64,000 bases of DNA from Echiichthys vipera (taxonomy: Eukaryota; Chordata; Actinopteri; Perciformes; Trachinidae), in the NCBI GenBank assembly GCA_963691815.1, contig OY829648.1, forward strand, positions 25,660,917 through 25,724,916, given 5' to 3'. Shown in pieces: positions 11,606 through 24,087 of the stretch. Numbering within the stretch: position 1 is the first letter of the stretch; each line of letters begins with the position of its first letter. Both the position numbers and the translations under genes were made by a program. The notes below the pieces were generated by a model. That model was given only the letters and a program-made list of their open reading frames with translations. It was not told where the DNA came from and made no database searches.

Positions 11606-13999
11606 GACTCTTGGGGCAAGTGGTGATGTTAATTGTTCTTATTTTAAGGGTGCTTTTTACTCTTAGTTCAGCCACATAACAAGTACACTGGGGAGAAAAA
11701 ATACAGAACAAAGTATTCATTCTTGATTAATTGCTGAACTACTGTTATTTTTATCGTTCATAATTTGATAGAATATCCGCTGTGTCTATACCACTGTGAG
11801 CAGTGATCAACATTAGAGAACAGTAACCATTGTGTCAGAAGAGAAGATTTAAACAGTGTTTTCTTCTATAGGATTCAAAAAGGAACAGGATGTGTAGAGG
11901 CTACACCTTTGAATGACTTCAGCACGTCTGCGCCCACAGGACATCACTAGTTTCTCACACTGCTCTGGTTTGATCTTGGTCCGTTCTGACTCAGTCTCTT
12001 CCACAGTTCAGTAACTGTAGTGGGTTTCTTAGACTTTACTTTGTTGCCAAGGATTTTCCAGAGATTCTCTATGGGGTTTACATCTGGACTCTGGACTGGC
12101 CATGTCATTGTTTCAATATTCTCAGCTTCAAGAAACGGCTTCACCTGTTCTACAGTGTGACAGGGGGCATTGTCTTGTATCAAAACTGAAGCTGATTGGG
12201 AGACAGTTGCAGTGAAGGTATTGCATGTTGCTGAAGGAGGTTCGCATAAACATTTGCATTCACCTGCCATGTAGCTGAACAAGAGGCCCAACTCCTGCTG
12301 CAGAAAAAATCCCTCAAACCATAACATGACATTGCTAAAGTTCAGTTTATTTGGGTCTGATGGGAAACATGTTAGTCTGAACCCAAAGTATGTATAGAAG
12401 TCGATTCAATTTCGAGGAGGTAGAGTCAGAGTCCAGATCTAAACCCCTTCACAAATAAACGTTTATGTTGAATTTCCTTGGTTATTTAAAAAAAAAAACA
12501 TGCTAGGACAGCAGAAGTATTTCAGAATAAATCAAGTATTAATACGTTGGTCTCTAATTTGTATCTCCAGTGACAGCTCTTTTAAAAACACAGGCTGTGT
12601 GTATTTCTCTGTGGATTGAGCATTTTGAGATATTCACAGTACTTATAAAGCACCTTGACCCGCTTTATAATAATTTTAAATTTTTTTAACATTATCCAGC
12701 AGTATGAGAAATCGTTAGACCAGCCCAAACAACATTACCTACACCCTAAAAATATCAAATATAACAGTCGAAAGGGGCCATTTCTCTACATTGAGAACTT
12801 TTCATTTTGGAACCTAAAGTACATTTTGCAGATGATACGTGTGTACTTAAGGAACATTTTCAATAGTGTTTCTGCCTAAAATATCTGTATACACAACCTG
12901 TGTATGGTTCTCATAATACAGGCTTCATATGGGTACTGGTCTAGTGCTGCTATAACATCATTCTGTCACAAGAACATACAGAGCTGTAGTGTTCTTTACT
13001 GGACTGCAGTGTCACCTTTGCCTTCAGAAGGGGGCGCCATTTCTCACAACAAAATAGACTATCAAAAAACCAGGATGGTAGAATTAGAAAAAACAATATC
13101 AGCCAGCTGTATAAAAAAGTATGTGCTATATATATATAGTGTTCTATATATTAGAACACTATAATTGTCTCATAGATTCATATCTAAGCATATCTGTCTT
13201 TTGCATTGTAAAGTGAGAAGTGAGAGGATATAATATACCTGTTTATGAGCAATATTCTGAATCTCAAAAGAACAGCAAAGTGGCCACCTATTTAAGATCA
13301 ACACTAAAGGGTTTTCTTCAGCTGGATCCAGAGGAGAGCGTCGGGTAATTTAATGCAAATTGGGTGTAAATGAAAATTAGGCCTCTTTGTGTGCTGGCCA
13401 GAGATATAACACGGCTGAACTGGTTCCTTTCTACATAGCAGACTCAAGGCTTGGCTGTTATTAAAATGTCACTTCTGCATGTTTTGTGTCACTTTCATGG
13501 TCGTGCTCCAGCTCCGGAGTCAAGTCTCTTTGTTGCTCTGGCTAATGTCAAACGGACAAGAAACGTTTTGTTCTCAGTCAGTGCGTGTCGACTGAGCGGA
13601 GATTGTAAATGAAGGGAGAGGGGGGGAAACAAAGGTAAACAAAGCCCTGGACTGTTTGGCATCCCAAGTGGGCACCCATCAAGGGGCACAGTGACCGGGA
13701 ACCCCGATCTTGATTAACATCAGAGACAGGGTGGCTTGGCATGAGCGGTAGGTGGTGCAGAAATCAAATCTTTTCGTTCTCAAGAGTACTGTGTGAGGTG
13801 TCCAGATGGAGAATAACATGGAAAAATGCTGACTTAGGGTCAGCCCTTCACCTCACGATGAGGAATTGTCCTACGAGCTTTGATGGTGGATGACTACAGA
13901 GACGTCTCTATGTCCGTGCTCGTCCTTGTGTTGTACAGCAGGCTTTGTGTCATTATTTGCCCTCTGGCTCTAACGACAGTACAGTAGATATTGTGTAGG
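11606..13999. other. Intergenic spacer between nhs and the L1 fragment
   Basis: Apart from the Tc1 remnant at 11885-12330 I see no gene. Small open frames lack recognisable motifs. The stretch around 13330-13760 is less AT-rich and could be conserved non-coding DNA, but only an alignment could show this. Confidence 0.5.
11885..12330 (-). pseudogene. Tc1-like transposase remnant (C-terminal half, frameshifted)
   Basis: On the minus strand, part of the DDE domain is readable: LIQDNAPCHTVEQVKPFLEA (second catalytic Asp in QDNAPCHT), then WPVQSPDVNPIENLW with the third acidic residue, then KPTTVTELWKRL. The frame then shifts, and the C-terminus continues as TKIKPEQCEKLVMSCGRRRA in another frame down to about 11885. 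The N-terminal DNA-binding part, the first catalytic Asp and the terminal inverted repeats are not seen. It is a dead fragment of a Tc1/mariner element, very common in fish. Confidence 0.85.
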
Positions 14000-15350
14000 C
14001 CTTTTTTTTTATATTCTTTATTTGCAATTTGGACCAATATAGTACAACCAGAACAGTGTGGCATCATACTTGACAAAGATAGATATGTGTGTAAAGACAG
14101 TCAGTTCTCCTTTCAGAAAACAACACACATTCAATTATAATGACATTACATTAAAATACTTATTAAGATACAAAGGCATAGAGAAAAAAAAGCTTTATGT
14201 ATATGATGCTTCCCTTAAAGAACTAGTAAATTGACAATCCACTGTATTGTTTTGCTTTTGTTTTCATAGCAGGTAATGACGTCTTTTGCTTCCAGTTTAT
14301 TTAAGTGTTTGCACTGAATGCTAAAAACACTTTCAACTTTTTTCCAGAACTCCAAAGTTACACTGACACCCCCAGAATAAATGCAGAACAGTTTCATCTT
14401 CAGTCCTACAAAATTCACTATAGTTGTCCATATCTGCAAACCTTGACATAAATGTATGAGTGGGGTAAATATTATATAATGTAATTATTTCACTTTATTG
14501 GGGATGACACATTTATTGTTGTGATTAGTTCTGGACAGTCTCTCCCTCTCCTTTTTAATCGTTGTTTTTGTCTCCCTCTGTCTGTGTTTTTTCTGTATGT
14601 GCTTTCTTTCTGTTTTCTGGTTTGAGTTTGTTTTCCTGGCAGGTCATTCATGTTGGCACTAATCACCTGCCACTCTGTATATCAATAGGTACTGAGCCTC
14701 ACTCAGTGCCGGATCATACCCTCTACTTACCCTGATGTCTCCCTGTGTACCTGCTCCTCTTGTGTCCATTCATCTCGTCAGTTTGTATCTAGTTCTTTGT
14801 GTTTTTCCTTTGTGTTAGTGCACCTTTTTGTAAATAAGTTTTATTAAATTTGTTAATACCGTCTCCTGAGTTCAGTGTCTGCATTTGGGTCCCCTCCGTG
14901 TATTCTCCGTCGTCACACATGACATTTATATGGTAGAAGCCATGTTTATCCCACTGAATATTAGAAAAATAAGAATTAAAAACAACGTTTCCCCTTGGAG
15001 AGATTTTCCTTTTGCTGTAGAAGTAGTTCCTTATATGTTTATTAGAACATTTATGACTTTTAATATTTATTCAATTAACAAAAAGGGACGGGTCTAAATC
15101 CTGCAGTTCTTCTCTCCCAGAGTGACACTTCATCAGGTGAAGGATTCCACTCGGTATAGCATTTATTACTAATTGATATTCTTAATGGGGGACAGGAAAC
15201 GTTTTAGATCTAAGAAATTCCTCGTAAATGAGAAGTTGAGCTTCATTATTTTGTAAGTCTGCAAGGAAAATGATACCCAGTGTTGTAGATATAAGGATTT
15301 ATTCTTTCTGGTTATGAATTTGTTGTTCTTGTAGACCTTAAAAGCGTAAG
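14000..15350 (-). mobile_element. 5'-truncated L1-type LINE fragment, split by a solo LTR
   Basis: Minus-strand frames give degraded ORF2 C-terminal sequence: QLVINAIPSGILHLMK near 15150-15200 and FRTEDETVLHLFWGCQCN-like sequence (CRTEDETVLHLFWGC, a Cys-x-His zinc-finger-like motif) near 14360-14420. Then a KVESVFSIQCKHLNKLEAKD stretch follows. The element ends with AATAAAG and a run of nine A (14002-14010, read as T on plus). Stops and frameshifts abound, so it is inactive. The sequence is interrupted at 14517-14924 by another element. The upstream limit is approximate. Confidence 0.75.
14517..14924 (+). mobile_element. Solo LTR nested in the L1 fragment
   Basis: Begins TGTTGTGATT and ends catgaCA, flanked by the 5-bp direct repeat tttat at 14512-14516 and 14925-14929. 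It is 408 bp, with no coding sequence. A poly(A)-signal-like aataagttttattaaa region near 14835-14850 is followed by a short tail that includes ctgcatttgggtcccctcc, which fits R and U5 in plus orientation. L1-like coding sequence resumes on either side, supporting insertion into the L1. TG...CA ends with a 5-bp duplication fit a Ty3-type or retrovirus-like LTR; the family was not identified. Confidence 0.65.
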
Positions 15351-15479
15351 TAAGCCCAACATGACGTTTATGGTGAACATGGACAAAGGTGAGTAAAGAC
15401 CTTCAAAAGAAAAGAACACACACCTTCTAAGGGTAAGGGATAGTATGAAAAAGATCAGATGTGTGGGGAGTGGGGGTCA

Positions 15480-15963
15480 GAAAAGAGAAGGGTCTAAGTG
15501 TTTTGTAGGAGAGTGTTTTTTTCTCTTACCCCACATAATAACTACATTTGCAGAGGATGCAGATCTGTATGTCAATTCCTGCCAATTTGTGTCAAATCCC
15601 GTCTGAATTTCACCCTTCACCCTTTTTCTGCATGGTCGTGCATTTCAGTTCAAAGCTCCGTCAGACTGGAACAATCTCCCATGGCAGCTTAGGTCGACTA
15701 CTTCTCTCCATGGTTTCAAAGCATGACTACTACTTCATTTGCAAACCCCTTGTTCTTGCTTCTGGTTTTCTTTTTTAAATTTCATTTATTTATTTACTTA
15801 TCCCTATTCAAATTTTTCATTCATTTTCTCGTTTACATCATTCTCGTATTTGATATATTTATCTCATAAACCTGTGTCTCTGTAACCTTTCTTTTTTTAT
15901 TTACTTTTTTTTGTAAGCATGGATATCACTGAATTGACTACAAAGTTGAGTCTTTTCTGGGTG

Positions 15964-16044
<81 letters not shown>

Positions 16045-16185
16045 ATGTATAAGTCCTGTATTGTGTCTCACTGTATTTCCTTTATTGACGTTGTATTATG
16101 TATTCCATTATACATCGAATATTAGATGATTCATCTCATGGGGGTTTCCTGAAAAAAATAAATTCTAAATTCTAAATCCAGCCCA
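15480..16185 (+). mobile_element. LINE 3' end (non-L1) with a tandem AAATTCT tail
   Basis: A plus-strand frame near 15645-15722 reads FKAPSDWNNLPWQLRSTTS and HGFKA, matching the reverse-transcriptase C-terminus typical of L2/Rex-like LINEs (AP-WN-LP-LR). AT-rich 3' UTR and a TG microsatellite follow, then aataaattctaaattctaaat at 16157-16178, a short tandem tail as seen in such elements. It is strongly 5'-truncated and inactive. Confidence 0.6.
15965..16043. repeat. (TG)n microsatellite
   Basis: About 39 uninterrupted TG units within the LINE tail. It generates a meaningless Cys-Val open frame. Confidence 0.97.
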
Positions 16186-17894
16186 GTCAAACAAGTATCT
16201 AAGGTTCATATTGAGAAAAACAATACATGTGGAGTACTGATGCACAGAATCTGCGTATGCGCTTAAATCAACCTCCTGGATGACAGAGACCCTTTCCTGC
16301 ATGTACGTTTATCGTCCTCTGCAAGTCCCTGTAGGCTTTGTTTCTTTTTGAATGATGTATTGTTTTGATGTATGACTTTTCTGTAGCGAATCACTCTCCA
16401 TGCGTGCCGTAAAGTCACTGCAGCAAATATGGTGGGACATTTAAGAAGCAAAACTAAAGACTGCAATTATAAAGTTGACAGAGGAAGCAGAACTAAACTT
16501 TTAGATTCTGAAATAATAAATGAAGTTACTGTAACTCGTGCTTAAATATGCACAGCGCCCCTCTTAATGGGAACGCTCTCGCCTGAGGAAAGACGAAGCC
16601 GTCTGCTGAGCGAGGCGGCTCCACTCTGCCCTCTCTAGGTTCATGTTTGAGAGAATGTCATTCATGTTTTCCTCATTAATAATGGATTATTTCACCCATC
16701 CACTGATTCCATTAATCAGAATGTTAATTTCCATGGCCCGACTCGCCCGATCCATGGATATAACTGCAACCACTGCATCACTCACTTCCCTATAGTCATT
16801 CCTTTATTGGGCATCATAACAGGAAGCATAAGTGCTGTGAAGTTAAATGTTCTTAAATAATCTTAGTTTACAATACAATTCAACTTCAGCACCAAATGCA
16901 TATTTTTGTCATTTGGAAAATGGAGTGCGATGACTTTTTCTAAATCAGGTGGAGGATCAAAAAAATATATATTGTTTACCCTGTGGAGGGTCTTGATTTT
17001 TTTTTTATGAAATAGGGGAGTCAGTCCCCCTCCCCACCCCGGTAATGTCCATACAGTCCCTAAATGCAAAGAAAAATCAAATGACAATTATGTAAGAAAG
17101 AGTAATTAATTAATCCATAGCCAGCTTTGGTAAGTAGCAACATTTAGCATCATTACTGACACATTTAACAGCATGTGTAGCATTTGAAACAGTCTGGAGC
17201 TGATCCACACAGTGGTTCGGTATACCACTCTGTCTAGATGAGAGCACCTGCGAGGGAGATCTGCCCGCACTATAGGTGGAAAACTGACTCATGTCCATGG
17301 TTCTGGCTCTGGTTGATGGGTTGCAATGTGGGTCATCACAACAGCAGCACAAGACCGGCTATATTTCCACATGTGAGTAATAGTGACTGGAGAGTGGGGG
17401 AGGAACACAGGAGGAGGAGGTAACCACACCAAAATCCCCACCAGGCCACCAGGGTATATTGTGAGGCTCATTATAGTGCATTAAACAGCCTCCCTGCGGA
17501 ACAATGAGAGGCCCGAGGCAGAGCCTGAGGCTGGCCGCGGCTGATATGGAGACCCAGGGGATCCTGCTCACCCGGGCCTGTCACTACCAGACTTTCATCC
17601 ACAGCTGCCAAACTCTATTCTCCTCTGTTTCTGACATCAGCCACTCATCAGGCTAGTACTGCTTAAAGTCCTCTTTAAAATGAAGTACTATCTAAACTCT
17701 ACTCTCAGAAATTCCTGCATGGCTTCTATAAGATGGTACCAAATAAGAACTCAGAGAGTGTGGGATTTTTATGAAGGTTCTTTATATCTGTGCATTTATA
17801 CAACCCTTTTTTCATTACAATATGTTATTATTGAAAACATTGGTAGTAGTAATCGAAACAAGTTCACATTTCTGAGTTTTTTTAAAAGAAAAGA
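16186..17894. other. Intergenic stretch without recognised genes
   Basis: No coding signal that I can support. A block at about 16620-16770, rich in homeodomain-like words (cattaataatggatta, ccattaatcagaatgttaat), looks like a candidate conserved non-coding element, by inspection only. Confidence 0.5.
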
Positions 17895-18212
17895 AATGGC
17901 AAGATTCAAAGTTACCATAATATGCTCATTTTCAGTTACATACTTGTATTTTGGGTTTCTACTTGAACATGTTTACATGCTTTAATGTTCAATGAACCAT
18001 CACTGCAGCCGGGGAATGACTGTAACGCACTGTTGCAGCAGTTTCTACCTGTATATTGTGACATGACACCACTGTGCAAAAGTCCTGATGGCTCGTTAAA
18101 GACACAGTTTCTGAATACAGGCAGCGTCCATTGTGTTCATTTAGCACCTCCACCTGCTTTATAATAAAAAAGACATGGAAATCTCACTTTTTACAATACA
18201 GGACCTTTAAGA
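17895..18212 (-). repeat. Dispersed repeat R1, copy in inverse orientation
   Basis: Reads, in reverse, the same sequence as 28355-28820 and 30886-31290. Shared words include tgctcattttcag, tattttgggtttctact, gaacatgtttacat, ggcagcgtccattgtg-like spacer, cagtttctgaatac and caggacctttaa. It is shorter than the other copies. Confidence 0.75.
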
Positions 18213-18298
18213 ATAGTCTGAAATAATGTGCAGCATTTTTTGTGGTAGATATATCTTTTAATTCCTGCTCTCCTATCCTGTTAATAATCTCTATATAA

Positions 18299-18350
18299 TA
18301 CCATGGTTGTATTCCCACCTGAGGGGAACCACAGGATAATACAACCATGG
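18299..18350. repeat. 13-bp perfect inverted repeat at the edge of the minisatellite
   Basis: ccatggttgtatt at 18301-18313 is the exact reverse complement of aatacaaccatgg at 18338-18350, separated by 24 bases. The right arm is the first copy of the core of the minisatellite that follows, so it marks the likely founding unit. Confidence 0.85.
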
Positions 18351-18921
18351 GTTACACCCACACACACACACACACACATAATACATCCATGGGTTACACA
18401 CACACACATAATACAACCATGGGTTACACACACACACATAATACATCCATGGGTTACACACACACGCACACACACACACACATAATACATTCATGGGTTA
18501 AACACACACACATAATACATCCATGGGTTACACACACTCACACACATAATACATCCATGGGTTACACACACACATAATACATCCATGGGTTACACACACA
18601 CACACATAATACACCCATGGGTTACACACACACACACATAATACATCCATGGGTTACACACACACACACACACATAATACATCCATGGGTTACACACACA
18701 CATAATACATCCATGGGTTACACACACACACATAATACACCCATGGGTTACACACACACACATAATACATCCATAGGTTACACACACTCACATAATACAT
18801 CCATGGGTTACACACACACATAATACATCCATGGGTTACACACACACATAATACATCCATGGGTTACACACACACATAATACATCCATGGGTTACACACT
18901 CACACATAATACATCCATGGG

Positions 18922-18970
<49 letters not shown>

Positions 18971-19105
18971 ATACATCCATGGGTTACACACACACATAAT
19001 ACATCCATGGGTTACACACACACACACACACATAATACATCCATGGGTTACACACACACACATAATACAGCCATGGGTTACACACACACATAATACATCC
19101 ATGGG

Positions 19106-19150
<45 letters not shown>

Positions 19151-19521
19151 ATATATCCATGGGTTACACACACACATAATACATCCATGGGTTACACACA
19201 CACACACACACATAATACATCCATGGGTTACACACACACACATAATACAGCCATGGGTTACACACACACATAATACATCCATGGATTACACACACACACA
19301 CATAATACATCCATGGGTTACACACACACACACACACACATAATACATCCATGGGTTACACACACACACACACATAATACATCCATGGGTTACACACACA
19401 CACATAATACATCCATGGGTTACACACACACACACACACATAATACATCCATGGGTTACACACACACACATAATACATCCATGGGTTACACACACACACA
19501 CACACATAATACATCCATGGG

Positions 19522-19574
<53 letters not shown>

Positions 19575-19626
19575 ATACATCCATGGGTTACACACACACA
19601 CATAATACATCCATGGGTTACACACT
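18338..19626. repeat. Compound CA/ATACATCCATGGGTTA minisatellite, about 38 units
   Basis: A core of taatacatccatgggtta alternates with (CA)n runs of 4 to more than 20 dinucleotides, so unit length varies. I count about 38 cores by eye. The core is well kept, with rare variants (acaaccatgg, acacccatgg, acagccatgg, ccataggtta, atggattaca). A 180-bp block is duplicated: 18961-19100 nearly repeats at 19141-19280, including the acagccatgg variant. Both strands give Thr-His or Cys-Val open frames, which are artefacts. Confidence 0.97.
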
Positions 19627-19849
19627 ATAGGCTGAAGTGAATGTCTGAATTACTTGGAATGATACCTATTACAGTGTTTCTTCATTTTCTGATGATAGAA
19701 TGACATACTTTCGTTTATGAATACTGGAATTTTCTCTGTATAAAGAAGACCTGTAATATAAAGCTTTACCTCTACTGTCATATTTTAGACTAACATGCCA
19801 TGAACTAGGGGTGACTAGCGTCCGTTGTTAATCTTACGTACTAATTGTG
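19627..19849. other. Spacer upstream of rai2
   Basis: AT-rich single-copy-looking DNA between the minisatellite and the GC-rich rai2 5' exon; no clear element. Confidence 0.4.
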
Positions 19850-20060
19850 TAACGGTATAGAGAGGAGGGGGAGGGAGGGCCCCGCTGACGGCGCTGCGTG
19901 CGCAGCTTCAGTCTGGAGTCGCTCAGTACGACGAGACCGCAATGAAGAGATAAATAGAAGCGTTATCTATTTATTAGAAAGTATTTGGGCTCTCGTTCTC
20001 TCATATCTGAGACAGGGCAGCTGGGATGGGAGGCTGCTAATGCGCTCGTCTGCTTGATAG
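19850..20060 (+). promoter_or_regulatory. rai2: rai2 promoter region and non-coding first exon
   Basis: GC-rich DNA with gaggggg-agggagg GC-box-like words and many CpGs (19860-19940) ends in a consensus donor, gatag|GTGAGT, at 20061. This suits a 5' untranslated exon spliced to the acceptor at 24010. The transcription start is not visible. CpG-rich sequence continues to about 20640, like the 3' shore of a CpG island. Confidence 0.55.
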
Positions 20061-23000
20061 GTGAGTGTGTGCTGCTGTTGGGAGCAAAGCTGGGGTTTTA
20101 TGGCAGAATTACATTAAAGGAACGGAGATGACCAGGGTGAGCCGACGCTTCTCTCATTTGTGAGTCGCTTACACGCCGAAACATTCATTCCTTTTAACAT
20201 TAGCACGTGGATTAACCGGTAAATGATTTAGCTAGTGGCACGAGCTTGGTTTTAAAACGTATTAACGCGTTTTTTCACAGCTAGCTTGTGTCGAGAAACG
20301 CGTCTTGTGTGTCAGCGCGAGCTCGTTTTTTTCCTTAAATATACGCCAGTTGAACGGGAACTTTAAAACAACACGTTATAGCACGAGGACCCCTCTCGCT
20401 GCCGTTCATTTAAGTGTGTTAATGTAGCGGCGGAGCGTCACGCGCCCTCAGCCCTTCGTGTTGTAGCCGTGTGATGTGCGGAGAGACGCACGCACGCACG
20501 CACACACGGCGGCGCGCAGCCTTTCTGCTTTTCACGGCGAACCGTCGGCTGTTCGAGGGACCGGGCTCAGGGACCGGGCTCATGATGTGCGTGTCCGTCT
20601 GGGAGGTCGGTAACGCCGTCTGCGGGGATACAAACATGTCAGCAGTGAAGGAATAAGGGAGAGATCCTCAGATGAACCCGGGCAGTGTCACACTCAGGGC
20701 CTGTTCCGACAGCCTGGGCTCCAATAGCCTGTGCGTTTGCTTATGTCGCTTCCCCATCACATGTGCAATGACTGAGCTGGTATATACAGCGAATTATTGG
20801 AACGAAAAAACACCATCATATGGGACTTAATGATGAATTATGCTCATTTACATAGCAGGGAAACGTCATACGGAGTTTAATATATAATGTTTCTAATCAA
20901 ATTTTGAATGTTCAGTTTGTATATAGGGAAATTCATCTTACTCTTATCTCCAAACATTTGTATTGTGTCTTATCCAGCCACCTATGTGCTAATGATCCAT
21001 CTGTGTAAGCCCTAGATTTATTTTAATATTTTAATATTTATGCTCACCATTTCAACATTGGAACAGGATCTCAATAGCCAAGTCAAGCTGGCATGTTGTA
21101 ACACAATGATCCCAAATGACGACTCTCCCATTTGTATTCATTGGAAGTGTTGAATAATTCATGAGCTTTGACCATCGCTGTGGCATTTAGGAGATCAGCT
21201 GGAGGACAACCAGCCGAATAAAAGAAAATGTGCATGGATGTGGGAGCAGCCTGCGTCAGTCTGAGGATGTGAGGCTCACGATGAGGCTGCATGTTTCTCT
21301 CTAATGAGATGTAATTGGCTATTGGAGCGGAGGGGTGTCGAGGGCGATGACCTTTAGATCATCAGCCCTGCCCCATCCATCCCCTGGTGCTGCTTTGTTC
21401 CTTCTGGTCTGAACTCCGAATCAAACCCAGAACAGGGAAATGTTACCTCAGCAAAGAAAGAGAGAGTCGTTGTTGCAATGCAGTTTAATGCAATCGAAGT
21501 TAAGGCGTTGTTGTTTTCTCCCTGATATTGACTTACTATGCAGTACATTCCATCAATGAGGCAAGGAAAAAAGGGGAAATGTGGAAATCATTACAGTAAC
21601 GGGGACAGGGGAGGGATTTCGTTTGGCTCACTGTTAGGTCTCTTCTTGCCTATTTACTCAATTAGCTCTTACTGGCTAGTGAACACAAACCTCTTACAGA
21701 TGATGCGAGTTACACACGGCCTTATCAATCTTTAAATAACAAGGTCAAAGGTTTGTTTTCGTTGCATGTTTCTTACATTCGCTCATATTTAATGCAAACT
21801 GCCTTACACTAGTGCTGTTTTTAGCAACTTAATTACTGCAGAAACGCTAACTCTGATAAGAAGCCGGACTGAGGAGGATTAACACCTTTAACCTGAAGCT
21901 ATTTATGGAAACAAGATTGTGTTTGATTTTCTGATGAATCTCAGACCCTATATTCCGAACTTGTGCCAGAGTACAGCTTTATACTGGCTGTTTATAAGGT
22001 GTTAGATTCTCCCAGAGGCGATGGTTGCAATTCATACTTGACCGCAAGGATGTGGGCTGTTTAAGCCGACTTTAGGAGGAGGAACAACTAAACATTTCGC
22101 TGACTTGTGGTGCAACAGCAAGCATCAAAGAATTGTTTATTGATGTGACATCTTCCTTTGACCTTCCCTCTCTGTGATAACACAGAGACAAAGCAGAGTC
22201 ACAGAGTTAGATAATGTAACAGGGGAAAAACACAGATGAACACGGTCTCTGTGTACTTTGGCTCGTACTCGACTTTGCTGGTTAAACTTCCTCCTTCTTC
22301 TTCTGCTCATCTGCAGAGTTTGACATTGTACTCACATGATTCAAGCGAGGCGAGGGTGGAGCAGTGAGCTGCTGTGTTTGCTGGAGGGGGAGAGACCAAC
22401 AACATGGCCCTGGTGGTGATTACTGATTAGCTTCAGGTCACCTGATCTGAAGGCTCAGCTGAGTAATGCCTGCTAACATTATTTTTATTATTTGTCCTAC
22501 AACAGAAAGCTGAAGCATTAAAAGTTATTAAGAGGCACATCTAATTTTAGTTTATTATCTGTGCTATTTATTTTCCTCACTTTGTGCACAGTCAGGCCAA
22601 ACCATTCTGTGGCAGTAGGGGATTTTCAAATAAGAAAGGCTTCTTTCATATTGGTCAGCGAGGCTTTATCGTGTCACAGACCTCATGACCATGTTATCAA
22701 GCAGGAAATGTCTTGTCTCAAACTTCCTGGAAGGCGAGAGAGGCCGCAGCATCAAAATGCTGGAATACGTCCTAATTTCCTGTTCGGGTTCTTAATTCAC
22801 AGCATCGGATCTAATCTGACATTCCATAGTTTTCTTTTTGTTCTTTTATTGAGAGGGAAATCTATTGGGAAAGCCTTGCTCATGCATACATACAGTATAT
22901 GTGTGTGCGTTTACTTGGATTCTTGTGACAACAATTTGTCCTTTTTGTCTGGCTGTGATCCCATGACTCGCACAATGAGTCTTTCCAATGAGGATAAAGC

Positions 23001-24010
23001 AGCATGTGTGCTACATAAGACTATTACATTCATAAAGACAATCATGAACTTCCAGCCCTTCACTCCGATGGCTCCCTCTTTGAACCCTTAAATGCCAACC
23101 TCTCCCAACTCACTGTGTTGGGAACAAGTACAGCTATAAATGCACCGAAGCGTTTATTAGTTTCCTATAGGGTATGTTTAAGCATGTGTTGTATTCCCGA
23201 GGTGCGCGCACTTCCCAGACCTTTCCCATGTGCGAAACAGGGGGCGAGGTTATCGGCCACCGTCTGGCTGTAGAACCCTCCATGTAATCCATCAGAGCCA
23301 TATTACAATGTCTCATGTATGCTACAGAACAATATGAAACCAGCCTGGGGGGGATAGAGCGCTCCTCCTCAATGCTCAGTGAGGCAACCCAACACCACAT
23401 GAAGGCTGTACACAAAAAAAAGTGCCACGCTTTTACCAGAAAATTGGAACTGCATGTGTGCATTTAATTGAGTTTATAATTTAAAAGGTATAGGACACTT
23501 TGTTGTTGCATTTCAGGTTGTTTACCCAAGACCTGAGCATATTGTCCTCGGAGCTTCCATCAGTATGAATAATTGACCCTGCTGACATCGGACATGCATT
23601 GTATCTCCAGGCACCCAAGGGATGTTTTTATCACCACAGATGGATGAGGGCTGACAGCCAGTGCAGGCATGACATGTGTTGTGTGGAAGTGACATGTAGT
23701 GAAGAGGAAAGCCAACATACTGTAGGCTTATAAAAGCATGATAACAACCGGGATGCCCTCGGGTGACAGATACATAGATGGATCAATTATAAGCTAGGTA
23801 CTTTATTCCAGTAAAACCTTTCTTTTATAGATTCTATCTCTAGGATTCTTAGTATTGCAAATGAAAAGCATCAGCTGCATATGGTTTATTACCCCAGGCT
23901 TTACTTCTTCAACTGGAGACCTAAAACAGGAGAGAGAGCATGTGTAAGATTTTCCACATTATGACTGAAACCACTGCAAATCATTAAACATTCTGTTTCC
24001 TGTGTTTCAG
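20061..24010 (+). other. rai2: rai2 intron 1
   Basis: The donor GTGAGT at 20061 pairs with acceptor tgtgtttcag ending at 24010. The first 600 bp is CpG-rich. The block around 21060-21350 looks unusually complex and could be conserved non-coding DNA. A 176-codon open frame at 22561-23091 was rejected as chance. No dispersed repeat was clearly recognised. Confidence 0.5.
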
Positions 24011-24087
24011 GGCTGCTTAGAAGAATAATGGATGACACCTGTCACTAGCGCTTGATGAAGATTGCGATCGACTCCTTACACTGAACT
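24011..24087 (+). promoter_or_regulatory. rai2: rai2 5' leader in the coding exon, with two upstream ORFs
   Basis: Between the acceptor and the main ATG are two short uORFs: ATG 24028 to TAG 24048 (six codons) and ATG 24055 to TGA 24084 (nine codons). The second stops three bases before the main ATG at 24088. Such an arrangement would require leaky scanning or reinitiation to translate RAI2. Confidence 0.7.

Noticed and set aside
18338..19626. CRISPR-like appearance (constant core alternating with variable segments)
   Set aside because: The variable segments are all CA repeats, not unique spacers, and the DNA is from a vertebrate nucleus.
18303..19630. Open frames of repeated Met-Gly-Tyr-Thr-His or Cys-Val residues on both strands
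   Set aside because: They are pure products of the CA/core minisatellite, occur in overlapping frames on both strands, and have no start context or splice logic.
22561..23091. 176-codon open frame in rai2 intron 1
   Set aside because: It has no recognisable domain, no splice support, and opens with GTG rather than ATG. Most likely chance.
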